64,000 nt of DNA from Bacillota bacterium. GTDB taxonomy: Bacteria > Bacillota > Clostridia > Lachnospirales > Lachnospiraceae. Both the position numbers and the translations under genes were made by a program. Of this stretch, positions 9,909-19,190 are shown piece by piece. Under the pieces are notes generated by a model. The model saw nothing but the letters and a program-made list of their open reading frames with translations. It made no database searches and had not been told where the DNA came from. Position 1 is the first letter of the stretch, and the number at the start of each line of letters is the position of its first letter. The DNA is taken from assembly GCA_023434365.1 (NCBI GenBank), contig JAEYSV010000008.1, positions 1-64,000 of the forward strand, in the 5' to 3' direction.

Positions 9909-12098
9909 TTAACGAACAATAATTTTAATTTTATCTTCATACTTCTTTTGCGACTTTATTGTTATCTCGGTGGTTCCTTTTCTCAAAGCAGTAACTATTC
10001 CAGTTTTATTGACTTTTACTATTTTGCTGTTTTTTACTTTGTAATCAATTGACTTATTTGTAGTATTTACTAAAGGTAATGCAATTCTCCGCCCACGTTT
10101 TATTCTTAATGTATGGACTTTAAACGCTATGCCAACTACCTTTACCTTAACTTTATCGATATATCCTCCTTGTTTTGTATAAAGAGATATCATACATGTT
10201 CCTGGAAAGTAAGAAGTTACCTTTCCACTCTTTGATACCGATGCTATCTTTGAATTACTGGTTTTATAATAAAGTTTCTTTCCAGTCGTATTAACAATAC
10301 TCTTAAGTTGATGCTTTGATCCTTTACTAAATGTTAGTCTTGATTTTGGATAATATACCCCTCTTACTTTAGCTTTTATCTTCTTTTCATATAGTTTATC
10401 TTTACTACGAATCGTAATTGTTACGTTTCCTGGACGAATTCCTTTAACAATTCCTTGACTAGTAACCATAGCAATTCTTTTATTAGAACTAAGATATAGC
10501 AAGTTATTACCGGTTGTATTTTTTGTGATGCTAATCTTTTTTGTTTTTCCATCCTCTAAAGATAAGCTACTTTCTTTTACCGATATTTGTGGAACTGTAA
10601 TCGCTTTAGAATCTACATAAGTAACATCTCCAATCTTAGCTTTAGCAGTAATTATCGCAGTGCCATATCCTAATGCCTTTATCTTCCCTTCTTTTGTTAC
10701 ACTAAGCACTTTATTGTTGGAGCTTGACCATATTACGTTGCAATTTGCATTATTTTCTGCTATCAGTTGTTTTGAAGCTCCCTTTTTTATTCTAATAGGA
10801 TATTTTTTGATCTCTAAATAAAAAGCTTCAAAACGATCAAGTAAGTCATGCTCTTTACAATATTGGTATACAGTACCTCTGTTATGACTTCGTATAATTC
10901 TAGTATTATGAAATCCTGAAAAGTTATCATTGATAGGAAACTTAATTCCATAGACATCAATTAAATTACAATTAATATTATAAAATAAGTTCTCGCCTAT
11001 ACGATTAACTGTTTCGGGTATTGATATACTTTTTATAAGATTAGACTTATAGAATAAATATGACCCCAAATACTCCAAACCATTTGGAAAAATATACTCG
11101 TCAATAGAGTTTGTCAAAAAAAATGCATAGTGATCTATATTCCTTAGTTTACTATTAAAATTAATATTGCGTAGGTTAAGACAATTACTAAAGCCCTTCT
11201 CTTTAATTGTTGTTATATTGGTACCTAAAACTACTCTCTTTAAATTCGATGCATTATCAAACATATGCGAGGGAATATATAAGATTTCATTGTTTAATAC
11301 GACTTCTTCAATTATTCGATTGTAATAGAATAAATACTCTACAATTTCAATAACATGTTCAGGAACAACAAATGTCTTTTTCTCTAATTTCATAGGATAC
11401 CCTACTAAGCGACTTTTTCCTTCTTTCCACCTTTGATATAGCACGCCATCTTCTATAAAAAAATACTTATCAGATAGTACCTTGACTTCCTTTAGTTCCG
11501 TAGCCATAATTAACGGTCCACTATTACTGACATCATCTTCCCCCGAGTAAAAAGGGATTGTCATAACTGAAGCAGGAATTGTTAGAGATTCTATTGCTGT
11601 CATATAGAACGCACAATTGCCAAGGCTAACAAGTCCTTCATTTAACCAAATCTCTTTTAACCCTTCTAATCTACCAAATGCATAATCATCAATTATCCTC
11701 ATATTATTGCATACTATCACTTTAGTAACACCAAATCTACTTACCTCATCTGAATAAATGGCATACTCCCCAATCCGCTCCACCTTATATCCATCAACGG
11801 TTTCAGGTAATATTAGTTCTGGAATCTCTGGTCCAAGATATTCTATTAATTTTGCATACTCGTGATAATCGGTTGGGTTAGTTTCTAATACGTACTTCCA
11901 ATCCCCTGCAATTTGATCTTCCGCGTACATGGTATCATTCTTCACCATTAAAACAGCCAGTAACACTAAGCAAAAAATGATAGTTTTAAGCCAATTTCCC
12001 CTTATTATTAAACTCCTTTTCGTTAACTCCGACTCAGCTTCAACCTTTTCTGATCTATTCCCTTTATACTTTCCAAATAATAAACCACGATATTGCAT
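9909..12098 (-). CDS. Membrane-anchored leucine-rich-repeat (BspA-type) and Big_2 Ig-like protein
   Basis: About 729 residues. An unusually long basic cytoplasmic N-terminus (about 34 residues) precedes a membrane/signal segment (WLKTIIFCLVLLAVLMV). Residues of about 90-400 carry irregular BspA-type leucine-rich repeats (for example LKEIWLNEGLVSLGNCAF, IESLTIPASV). From about 440 to the end come four bacterial Ig-like group 2 (Big_2) units with the usual SSNNKVLSVTKEGKIKALG pattern. I place the start at the ATG at 12098, 7 nt after GGGGG; a TTG at 12104 is possible. The 3' end is 12 bp from the giant Ig protein, so the two are co-translated neighbours. Likely displayed outside the cell for binding to protein or polysaccharide. 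Confidence 0.8.
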   Translation of the reverse strand: MQYRGLLFGKYKGNRSEKVEAESELTKRSLIIRGNWLKTIIFCLVLLAVLMVKNDTMYAEDQIAGDWKYVLETNPTDYHEYAKLIEYLGPEIPELILPETVDGYKVERIGEYAIYSDEVSRFGVTKVIVCNNMRIIDDYAFGRLEGLKEIWLNEGLVSLGNCAFYMTAIESLTIPASVMTIPFYSGEDDVSNSGPLIMATELKEVKVLSDKYFFIEDGVLYQRWKEGKSRLVGYPMKLEKKTFVVPEHVIEIVEYLFYYNRIIEEVVLNNEILYIPSHMFDNASNLKRVVLGTNITTIKEKGFSNCLNLRNINFNSKLRNIDHYAFFLTNSIDEYIFPNGLEYLGSYLFYKSNLIKSISIPETVNRIGENLFYNINCNLIDVYGIKFPINDNFSGFHNTRIIRSHNRGTVYQYCKEHDLLDRFEAFYLEIKKYPIRIKKGASKQLIAENNANCNVIWSSSNNKVLSVTKEGKIKALGYGTAIITAKAKIGDVTYVDSKAITVPQISVKESSLSLEDGKTKKISITKNTTGNNLLYLSSNKRIAMVTSQGIVKGIRPGNVTITIRSKDKLYEKKIKAKVRGVYYPKSRLTFSKGSKHQLKSIVNTTGKKLYYKTSNSKIASVSKSGKVTSYFPGTCMISLYTKQGGYIDKVKVKVVGIAFKVHTLRIKRGRRIALPLVNTTNKSIDYKVKNSKIVKVNKTGIVTALRKGTTEITIKSQKKYEDKIKIIVR

Positions 12099-12160
12099 TC
12101 TCAATCCCCCACTCTGTTTATTGTTTACTTCTCGAATAAGTAGTATTTTATCGGCTTCTA

Positions 12161-13444
12161 CTAATCCATCATGATTAATACTTTTTTCTGCTGCTCACTG
12201 GTTTCCTCAATAATCTCAATTTCACGTGTAATAATAAAGCTTGTCAGCTTCTTCTTGCGCCTAAATTTCTCTACTTGCTGATCAAATAATACACTTCTAT
12301 CACTATTCTCATTCGTGAGTTCCTTTAATTCGTTAGTAAAGAAGTCCTCCGTGTTCTTTCTTTCTAATACATCAGTACTTTCACCATCTAAAACTCTTAT
12401 TTCTTCACCTATTAATTCCTTCGTACTTCCAAAAACTAACACATCCGTCTCATTAGGAGCCAACATATCCGTATTATCACCAAGCAATACATCCAAATCT
12501 CCGCTCACCAACTTATCTTTAGGACGTCCTGCAAGAACTTCCGTACTTTCACCTTCTAATACGTCCACCTCATCTTTTGCTAATACTTGTCCCACTCTTC
12601 TTACTAATACCTCAGTCTCATTATGAGCCAAAACGTCCGTACTATCGTTATACAATACATCAGTACTATCATTTAACAATACATCTTTACTATCATTTAA
12701 CAATACATCTGTCTCATCACACACTAATACATCAGTATCCATACTTCTTAATAACCCAGTGGTATCAATATCAGCTCCTTCATCTGAATCAAAGTTTGCA
12801 CTCTTTAATATATGTGCCACTGCATTTTGATGATCTGTAAGACCCTGCGACTCCTCCCCCTCAATTAACTTCGCAGATGAGTATTTCATCATATCTTGCT
12901 TATCTTTAACATGATTGATTGCCTGTTCTCTCCCTTCCTGCCAGGCATTTTCTAACTCATCAATCTGCGCTTGGTGAAACTTCTTTAACATCTTATTCTC
13001 GGAGTATCCAGAGGACTCTTTCTTTCCCTTATTCAAAGAATGAACTCTACGCCTCCACTTTTTCTTCGGTTCTTGCAAAGCCTCTTCTTCCTGAGATTTA
13101 TGAGCACTAAACCGGTTCTGCACGAAATCGTACCTCTTGATTAATCCTTTTTTATGTTTTTCCTCATCTCCTTTACTCTGGTTAGCTATACTTCCTATAT
13201 TCGCATCAAAGTTTAGTTCTAAGTTAACAGGACAAAAGTATTTGTTTTGTATCGCTTCCTCCTCCATGTTATGACGCTCTTTTGCACGCTCAATCGCTTT
13301 CTTTTCTGAATATCCACTTAGATATCCAATTACACTTGGTATACGATACAGAAAAAATAGTAACACCGAACCCCCAATGCTAATTACACTCACAACCAGC
13401 AAAATATTCGATAAACTCTCATATAACCGAACCACTTCACTCAT
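12161..13444 (-). CDS. Single-pass membrane protein with 16 tandem octapeptides (consensus TDVLxxxS/E)
   Basis: 427 residues, not matched to any family I know. One membrane helix near the N-terminus (about 12-33) is followed by a charged, probably coiled region. Residues 237-364 then form exactly sixteen 8-residue repeats of the type TDVLLNDS, TDVLAHNE, TEVLAGRP, TDVLERKN. Ten of the sixteen begin with Thr, with Leu at +3 throughout and acidic residues around it. With the helix at the N-terminus the repeats are probably cytoplasmic (short N-terminus outside, basic residues after the helix). It is encoded between a Ser/Thr kinase and surface-protein genes, in the same operon as an FHA protein. 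I infer a multivalent kinase substrate/FHA scaffold; this is untested. ATG start behind GGGGGTGGAAGTGA. Confidence 0.75.
   Translation of the reverse strand: MSEVVRLYESLSNILLVVSVISIGGSVLLFFLYRIPSVIGYLSGYSEKKAIERAKERHNMEEEAIQNKYFCPVNLELNFDANIGSIANQSKGDEEKHKKGLIKRYDFVQNRFSAHKSQEEEALQEPKKKWRRRVHSLNKGKKESSGYSENKMLKKFHQAQIDELENAWQEGREQAINHVKDKQDMMKYSSAKLIEGEESQGLTDHQNAVAHILKSANFDSDEGADIDTTGLLRSMDTDVLVCDETDVLLNDSKDVLLNDSTDVLYNDSTDVLAHNETEVLVRRVGQVLAKDEVDVLEGESTEVLAGRPKDKLVSGDLDVLLGDNTDMLAPNETDVLVFGSTKELIGEEIRVLDGESTDVLERKNTEDFFTNELKELTNENSDRSVLFDQQVEKFRRKKKLTSFIITREIEIIEETSEQQKKVLIMMD
12353..12736 (-). repeat. Coding tandem repeat: 16 units of 24 bp (octapeptide repeat)
   Basis: In-frame 24-bp repeats encoding residues 237-364 of the 427-residue membrane protein. 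Units near 12640-12700 are nearly identical at DNA level, implying recent slippage or recombination, while those near the 3' end have diverged. Confidence 0.85.
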
Positions 13445-14214
13445 TCACTTCCACCCCCTAACAATTTCAATCTTCGTCACTCGACCCCTTAACCACTCAC
13501 TAAGTTCCTCATTACTTCTTAATCCTCATAATGTATCACTAATCTCTATCTCTCTTCAGTACGCCCTATCGATTTCAAGCCCTAAATAGTCTTTCACTAC
13601 ACCTTATCATTCTTCAAGCCCTAATTAGTCTTTCACTGTACCTTATCATTCTTCACAGCCCTAATTAGTCTTTGACTACACCTTATCATTCTTCACAGCC
13701 CTAATTCGTCTTTGACTGCACCTTATCATTCTTCACAGCCCTAAATAGTCTTTCACTAATCTTTTCCAGTTCTTAGCTATCTTTTCAGCTTCTTTTACTG
13801 TTCATCACTCTTCACACTTCGCTCTTCACCGACCTTAAAAAGCCTCTTCGTTCTTCACTATCTCTTTATAATGTACCCATAACCGTGGACACATTATAAA
13901 GTGGGGACCTGTTTTTCAGACACCCTTACTAAATAAGTACTTAGTTATGGACACTTCATCTCTTCACTTTCTTTTCAGGTTCTTCACTATCTTTTCAGCC
14001 TCTTCACTATCTTTTCAGGTTCTTCACTATCTTTTCAGGTTCTTCACTTTTTCCGCTCTTCACTCTTCGCTCTTCACTGCCCTTAAAAAGCTCTTCGCTC
14101 TTCACTGCCCTTTTATCGTTCTTCACTCTTCACTCTTAGTTCTTCACTTTCTTTTCAAGCTCTTCACTCTTACTTCTTCACTTTCTTTTCAAGCTCTTCA
14201 CTCTTCGTTCTTCA
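13445..14214. repeat. 770-bp non-coding repeat tract between kinase and octapeptide-protein genes
   Basis: No gene is seen. The tract is built of repeats: about 4.5 copies of a 40-bp unit at 13577-13758 (AGCCCTAATT-type start), a mixed section with an inverted repeat CTTTATAATGT (13864-13874) with its complement at 13891-13901, and at 13950-14214 a dense array of a roughly 20-bp unit (TTCTTCACTATCTTTTCAGG on the plus strand). Read on the minus strand the array begins at the kinase stop codon and is purine-rich. The same unit recurs at 25.8, 26.9 and 42.6 kb. Confidence 0.8.
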
Positions 14215-15900
14215 CTATTTTTTCTGAAATGCAATCTCCACCAGCACCATAGTATCCTCTATCTCACGAAACAGTCCTTTTATCTCCTTCTCACGAATGT
14301 AAACAATATCCTTGAACTTCTCCATACTCATCTTGATTGACTGTAATGTATCAAGAATATTGCTCTTTTCTACACCATCGTTACAAAAATAGATTCGATA
14401 TTCATTCGCCTGATTATTCATTTCACGGTATAACTGCAATAGCAATGCTTCGCTCGTATCTACCGATTCAAACTCTTCTTTTAATAATTTGAGCTTCTCC
14501 CAGTACTCCCGGTACTTGCCTGCATCATCACCCATTTCCTGGTGTAGTAGAATGTTCTTGTGAAAATTTCCAATATCATAGAATAACTGAGCTTTTGCTT
14601 CTTTATCCCTCGTAAGCGTTCCATAGTTGATAGCATCTTTAAACCACATGGTGGCATTCTTTTTCTTACTTTCTGGGGCATAAAAATAATACCAGTATGC
14701 AGTACCCAACTCGAATGCAAATTCTCCGTAATCTTCCGAATATTCCATCAGATATTTCACATTAGGCTTACTCTTTCCATTTCCCACCGTTTGAAGTAAC
14801 TGGCGAAAACGCTCCTCTTCCTCTTTACTAAAGTCTAGGTCACTATAATATTCCTGTATCAGCTTACGGTATGCCTCCCCTCTTCCCGGGTCAATTTGAA
14901 TGGCATCCTCAAATAACTTACACCGTTCAACATTCCCCGCCACTTTTTCCGCTAATAGCAAGGTCTCATTATAATCAGCATTCGTTGTACTGGCGGCTAC
15001 ATGATCAAGGTAGAGAGAAGATGAAAAACTAGTAATTGCCAATAGTAAGCAGGCACAAAACCGAAACAATCTTCTTTTCTGCCCTTTTCGGTATTGTTCA
15101 TTCATCTCTTCAATATGATTTAAGGCGTAAAGTATTTGAGAACAGGTCTGATACCGATCCTCTGGCCGGTACTTGAGACATTTTTTTATAATATACTTAA
15201 GTCCCGAGGAAATGGACGTTTCTTCGCCATGAAACGAGATTTCTTCCTCTGACATTAGATTCACGCATTTGTTAGTAAGCAGATGATACATCGTTGCCCC
15301 AAGATTAAAGATATCTGTCCTCGCATCGGTCTGACCTTGTCCCCCAAATTGTTCGGGTGCAGCATAATTATGCGTTCCAAGACAAACTGTGTCATTCATT
15401 GTATCTTCTTTGAATTCTCTTGCTGTTCCAAAATCAATTAGCATAATTGTTCCATCGGGCTTAAGCATAATATTGGATGGCTTTGTATCACGGTAAATGA
15501 TTGCCGGTGTTCTGGAATGTAGATATTCTAGGACGATGCACAACTGTTTAGCCCAATCAACGACATCCTCCTGACTAATTTTACCTCGTTCCTCCATCGC
15601 TTTGCGTAACGTGATTCCTTCAATATAATCCATTACAATCAGGAACTTACCATCTGTTTCGATTACATCCACAATCGTTGGAATATTCGGATGATTTAAT
15701 TTTTTCAATAGCTCAATTTCTGCACGTAGACTGTTTTTGATTAACTCAAAATCACGACCAGGAACTCTGCGTACTTCTTTGATTGCCCACTGCTTATTCG
15801 CTTTTTCATTCATTGCAAGATAGACACTACTCATTCCACCCTGACCAATTTTGTTCAGAACCTTATATTTCCCATCTATCATGGTTCCAATTTCAAGCAC
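14215..15900 (-). CDS. Transmembrane Ser/Thr protein kinase (Hanks/PknB type) with TPR-like C-terminal region
   Basis: 561 residues. The kinase domain occupies about residues 10-265: glycine loop GQGGMSSVYLA, VAIK-type lysine in WAIKEV, catalytic loop YRDTKPSNIML (HRD is YRD here), DFGTARE metal-binding motif and a normal activation loop and APE region. A basic stretch and one membrane helix (about 280-300) follow, then an approximately 260-residue outer region with helical, TPR-like segments (for example CKLFEDAIQIDPGRGEAYRKLI) instead of the PASTA domains of PknB/PrkC. It presumably senses an external or envelope signal and phosphorylates cytoplasmic partners. GTG start (15900) behind GGGGGAG. 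Neighbours are the cognate-type PP2C phosphatase and an FHA protein. Confidence 0.9.
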   Translation of the reverse strand: MLEIGTMIDGKYKVLNKIGQGGMSSVYLAMNEKANKQWAIKEVRRVPGRDFELIKNSLRAEIELLKKLNHPNIPTIVDVIETDGKFLIVMDYIEGITLRKAMEERGKISQEDVVDWAKQLCIVLEYLHSRTPAIIYRDTKPSNIMLKPDGTIMLIDFGTAREFKEDTMNDTVCLGTHNYAAPEQFGGQGQTDARTDIFNLGATMYHLLTNKCVNLMSEEEISFHGEETSISSGLKYIIKKCLKYRPEDRYQTCSQILYALNHIEEMNEQYRKGQKRRLFRFCACLLLAITSFSSSLYLDHVAASTTNADYNETLLLAEKVAGNVERCKLFEDAIQIDPGRGEAYRKLIQEYYSDLDFSKEEEERFRQLLQTVGNGKSKPNVKYLMEYSEDYGEFAFELGTAYWYYFYAPESKKKNATMWFKDAINYGTLTRDKEAKAQLFYDIGNFHKNILLHQEMGDDAGKYREYWEKLKLLKEEFESVDTSEALLLQLYREMNNQANEYRIYFCNDGVEKSNILDTLQSIKMSMEKFKDIVYIREKEIKGLFREIEDTMVLVEIAFQKK

Positions 15901-15943
15901 AACCTCTCCCCCTCACTGCTTTTTTATCCATGTAATACATCCC

Positions 15944-16741
15944 TCATTTCCCTATATTAGAGGTATTTTTTTCTACAAATGGCTGTATAATTATTGCCGA
16001 AAGATTATCCTGTTCCTTTCTCGCTTTTGCTAAATTAATTAATGTTCGTAACCCCTGATGTAATTCTTCTTCTGTTGAAGGCTGAGTGGGTTTTAATTGC
16101 TCTAACAACTCCTTATCTCGAATCTCATGATAGAACCCATCACTACACAGCAACATAAATTCATTAAATAAACATGTCCCCTCAAAATAGTCTGGTATAA
16201 TCTGATCTGATGCTCCAATGCATTGCAACAAAATATGCCGTCGTTTGTCTACCTTAGCTTCTTTTTCTGTCAGATATCCAAGCTGAACCTCCCTCTGAAC
16301 CAAGGTATGATCAATGGTAATCTGGTTTACCCGTTTTCCAACGCAGTATGCTCTGGTGTCTCCCACACTCATTATCAGATAGCGGTTTTTGATCATCAGT
16401 AAAACTGTTACTGTTGTTCCTAGCTCTAGACCATTATCGATTCCATATATACGAATGGAAGACGCAACTTTATGTATTAATTCATCCCACTTTTCTTTGA
16501 CACGTTCTATGGAGAAACTGTTCTCTAGTAGTTCTGGGAGTTGATATTGAAACCAGGAAGAAAAAGCTCGTATCGTTGTCTTACTAGCTAGTTCTCCGAG
16601 AGATAACCCTCCCATTCCATCACATAAAACAGCAAGTGCTACGGGACCTTTTATAGACTCTGCTACTTTAATCAACAGACTATCCTGATTCACCGTCTTT
16701 TTTATCCCCACATCAGTTACCGCAGCTATTTGATAGTTCAC
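15944..16741 (-). CDS. PP2C-family Ser/Thr protein phosphatase
   Basis: About 265 residues. All main PP2C motifs are visible: TDVGIKKTVNQDS at the N-terminus, the metal-binding LCDGMGGL, SVGDTRAY, LCSDGFYHEI and the C-terminal DNLSAI. It should reverse phosphorylation by the kinase encoded 43 bp downstream. I choose the GTG at 16741 because GGAGGAGGG lies just upstream of it and the protein then begins directly at the PP2C fold; an upstream ATG at 16780 would overlap the FHA gene and add a basic, non-conserved extension. Cytoplasmic, with no membrane segment. Confidence 0.9.
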   Translation of the reverse strand: MNYQIAAVTDVGIKKTVNQDSLLIKVAESIKGPVALAVLCDGMGGLSLGELASKTTIRAFSSWFQYQLPELLENSFSIERVKEKWDELIHKVASSIRIYGIDNGLELGTTVTVLLMIKNRYLIMSVGDTRAYCVGKRVNQITIDHTLVQREVQLGYLTEKEAKVDKRRHILLQCIGASDQIIPDYFEGTCLFNEFMLLCSDGFYHEIRDKELLEQLKPTQPSTEEELHQGLRTLINLAKARKEQDNLSAIIIQPFVEKNTSNIGK

Positions 16742-16758
16742 TTTAGCCCTCCTCCCTA

Positions 16759-17862
16759 TTACTCTTTTCCTTCCATACAATAAAACTCCTCATTCCCCAG
16801 CACAATTTTGCTTCCGTCATGAAGTGCTACAATATCTTCTTTTAATAACCGAATTCCGTCCACATAGGTATGATTGGTGGAATCGTTATCCTGTATGTAA
16901 TATTTTCGTTCTCCCTGACGACTAATGACTGCATGACGTCGACTTACAGCTCGGTTATCTGATATTACGTAATCTGCATATCTACCATCCTTTCCGATAG
17001 CGAATGTACTTCTGACAATCGGAATACGTTCTTTGGTTTTTTGCCGAATCAGATAAAAGATTTTTGATTCTGGTACTTTACGAAGCAAACCTGTTTCATA
17101 ATACTCTTCCAGGTCTTCCTCTACGATATGGTCCGATTGTGAATCCAGCTTATTCTTCTGATTGATTGGCGCCTCCTTCTGATTGATTGGCGCCTCCTTT
17201 TGATTAACTGGCTCCTCCTTCTGATTAAGTTGAATAGAAGGTAGCACATCGAGACGCCCCCATTTGCCAAGACCGTTCAAAGATAACTTTATGGACTCTT
17301 CCTTACCATTACCATAGTAGGTACGTATCTGCTTCATCATTTCAAGAAACTGACGCAAGTCAATTTCCTTATGAAACCGATAATAACAAGCAAAATAATT
17401 TTCTAATATTCCTTCACTATGGTCTAATTTCACACTCTGACTTATCTCGCCGAGTACTTGAATTGGATAAAAGGAGGTTACTGACATATCGAGTAAATGA
17501 TAGATTGCCACCAGCTTGCGTGTTCGATGATGTAAGAATAAACAGTTTTTATTCCAAAATACCCGATAAAGAGGTAATCCATGGGTAGCTAGCTCTAAAA
17601 ATAATTCTGCTATTCGATACATTAACTCTACATAATCTGCTTCTGATATCGCGGTAGCTAAATAATGTTCTAATGTTATACAATCTGTGATATCATAGCT
17701 TAGACTTCTACCTTCCTTGGCAATTAATTTAATCGGTGCCAGCGACGATATATTTTCTCGATTTATTCGCTCTAATAAGGCAGATTGATAGCTTTCTGTT
17801 TCTGCTAAACTACAGATTAGAAAAGTATTCGCATCTACCTTTTTTATTTCATACCCAGCCAT
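16759..17862 (-). CDS. FHA-domain protein with N-terminal DUF6382-like region
   Basis: About 367 residues. The C-terminal 85 residues are a clear FHA phosphothreonine-binding domain (IGKDGRYADYVISDN, then SRRHAVI, then DSTNHTYVDG). The N-terminal 200 residues resemble the region found in clostridial FHA proteins and annotated as DUF6382, with no catalytic motif. The two are joined by a linker with a 7-residue repeat (NQKEEPV, NQKEAPI, NQKEAPI) encoded by 21-bp DNA repeats at about 17160-17230. I place the start at the ATG at 17862, 10 nt after AGGAGG; an upstream start would extend into the leader. It is the first gene of the kinase/phosphatase operon and likely reads out kinase activity by binding phosphorylated partners. 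Confidence 0.85.
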   Translation of the reverse strand: MAGYEIKKVDANTFLICSLAETESYQSALLERINRENISSLAPIKLIAKEGRSLSYDITDCITLEHYLATAISEADYVELMYRIAELFLELATHGLPLYRVFWNKNCLFLHHRTRKLVAIYHLLDMSVTSFYPIQVLGEISQSVKLDHSEGILENYFACYYRFHKEIDLRQFLEMMKQIRTYYGNGKEESIKLSLNGLGKWGRLDVLPSIQLNQKEEPVNQKEAPINQKEAPINQKNKLDSQSDHIVEEDLEEYYETGLLRKVPESKIFYLIRQKTKERIPIVRSTFAIGKDGRYADYVISDNRAVSRRHAVISRQGERKYYIQDNDSTNHTYVDGIRLLKEDIVALHDGSKIVLGNEEFYCMEGKE

Positions 17863-18026
17863 ATTCACAACTCCTCCTGACAACAATACGCTACAATAAA
17901 CGTAACACATTTGTAAAATTAAGTAAATTAGTAGAGAAAAACTGCCGATTTCTAGAACAAAACCTCATGATATCTCCACAATCTAGCATATTTATATTAC
18001 AAATCTCACAAAAGGGAAAATCTTGG

Positions 18027-18055
18027 TTGAGAAGAACGCAGAACCATGTTATAAT
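18027..18055 (+). promoter_or_regulatory. Sigma-A promoter of azlCD
   Basis: TTGAGA (18027-18032), 17-bp spacer, TATAAT (18050-18055). Transcription would begin near 18062, which excludes upstream start codons for azlC and supports the ATG at 18104. Confidence 0.7.
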
Positions 18056-18103
18056 ATCCGTTGCGAATTACGGATTCTATCTGTCATATTAGGAGTAGTA
18101 AGA

Positions 18104-18823
18104 ATGAATACATATAATAGAAAACAACAATTTAAACATGGCATAAGACGCGGTATTCCAATCACAATTGGCTATATACCCGTATCCTTTGCATTCGGCT
18201 TATTTGCAGTCAAAAACGGATTAAGTCCCAAACTAGCTACCTTTATCTCATTATCAAATCTCACGAGTGCTGGGCAACAGGCAGGAACCGATTTAATCAT
18301 CAAAGGATCCACTTATCTAGAGATTACCCTGACCACCTTTGTAATAAATCTTCGCTATATGCTGATGTCATTGTCATTGTCACAGAAATTGATTGATAAA
18401 GTTAGTATTCCAGAACGACTTCTTTTTTCCTTTGGTATTACTGATGAAACATATGCTGTTGCAAGTGCTGAATCTGGTTCTCTTACCCCCGCTTATCTCT
18501 ACGGGTTAATTATTGGACCGATTATTGGTTGGACCTTGGGAACTGCACTAGGTGCGTTAATTTGCTCGGCTTTGCCAACAGATATGACGACTGCGCTTGG
18601 AATTGCTTTATTTGGTATGTTTATTGCAATCTTTTTACCAGCAGCAAAAAAGTCCCGGCCTATATTAATGATAGTGATAGCAAGCGCTCTATTATCCTGT
18701 CTCATTAAGTATCTGCCAATTCTTCAGTTTATTTCAAAAGGTTTTAGAGTAATCCTGGTTACTTTGCTAGTCTCCTTGCTGGGAGCTTACTTTTTTCCAA
18801 TCAATGAAAAGGAGATATTATGA
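18104..18823 (+). CDS. azlC: AzlC family branched-chain amino acid exporter, large subunit
   Basis: About 239 residues with several hydrophobic helices and the AzlC signature (FKHGIRRGIPITIGYIPVSF near the N-terminus, a conserved region FINLRYMLMS-like, and DETYAVA). AzlC and AzlD together export branched-chain amino acids and analogues. The ATG at 18104 has AGGAG 8 nt upstream and lies after the promoter at 18027-18055. It overlaps azlD by ATGA, so the two are translationally coupled. It is divergent from the FHA operon and probably unrelated to it. Confidence 0.9.
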   Translation: MNTYNRKQQFKHGIRRGIPITIGYIPVSFAFGLFAVKNGLSPKLATFISLSNLTSAGQQAGTDLIIKGSTYLEITLTTFVINLRYMLMSLSLSQKLIDKVSIPERLLFSFGITDETYAVASAESGSLTPAYLYGLIIGPIIGWTLGTALGALICSALPTDMTTALGIALFGMFIAIFLPAAKKSRPILMIVIASALLSCLIKYLPILQFISKGFRVILVTLLVSLLGAYFFPINEKEIL

Positions 18824-19119
18824 ATCCATTAGTTGCCGTACTATTAATGGCATTGGTAACGTATCTGCCAAGAGTTCTACCGATGCTGGTGTTTCGCAGA
18901 AAAATCAAATCACGCTTTATCCAGTCATTCTTAAAATATGTACCCTATAGTGTGTTGGCCGCTCTGACAATTCCAGATATCTTTTATTCCACTTCCGATC
19001 AGTTGACCGCACTCATCGGAGCTATGGTTGCTCTTGTACTGAGCTATTTTGAACGAAGTCTTGTGATAGTAGCTTTAGGCGCAGTATTTGCAGTATATCT
19101 TACGAGCTTAATTATCTGA
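18820..19119 (+). CDS. azlD: AzlD family branched-chain amino acid exporter, small subunit
   Basis: 99 residues with three to four membrane helices, of the usual AzlD size, including the conserved ALVTYLPRVLPMLVFRR at the N-terminus. It pairs with AzlC to form the exporter. The start codon overlaps the azlC stop codon (ATGA). Confidence 0.9.
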   Translation: MNPLVAVLLMALVTYLPRVLPMLVFRRKIKSRFIQSFLKYVPYSVLAALTIPDIFYSTSDQLTALIGAMVALVLSYFERSLVIVALGAVFAVYLTSLII

Positions 19120-19159
19120 TTAGTCCGCCGCAGTGCGATCCTCGCGGAGCGTTTTTTTA

Positions 19160-19190
19160 TACTATAGGAAATCAACAATTTCCTATAGTA
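19160..19190. terminator. Strong stem-loop downstream of azlD, abutting the palindromic element
   Basis: A perfect 13-bp stem, TACTATAGGAAAT (19160-19172) with its complement at 19178-19190, loop CAACA, preceded by TTTTTTT at 19152-19158. It may act as a terminator for azlCD or be part of the insertion boundary of the repeat that begins at 19191. A weaker GC-rich stem (TCCGC/GCGGA) before the T-run is the other terminator candidate. Confidence 0.5.

Noticed and set aside
12315..12626. 103-residue plus-strand frame opposite the octapeptide repeats
   Set aside because: It is a mirror of the 24-bp coding repeats; composition and lack of a ribosome site make it a shadow.
13577..13758. CRISPR-like regular repeats
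   Set aside because: Units are contiguous 40-bp copies without distinct spacers, and no cas genes lie in the window.
13947..14252. Phe/Leu/Ser-rich plus-strand reading frame in the repeat tract
   Set aside because: It is produced by TTCTTCACT-type repeats and overlaps the kinase 3' end; no start signal or family.
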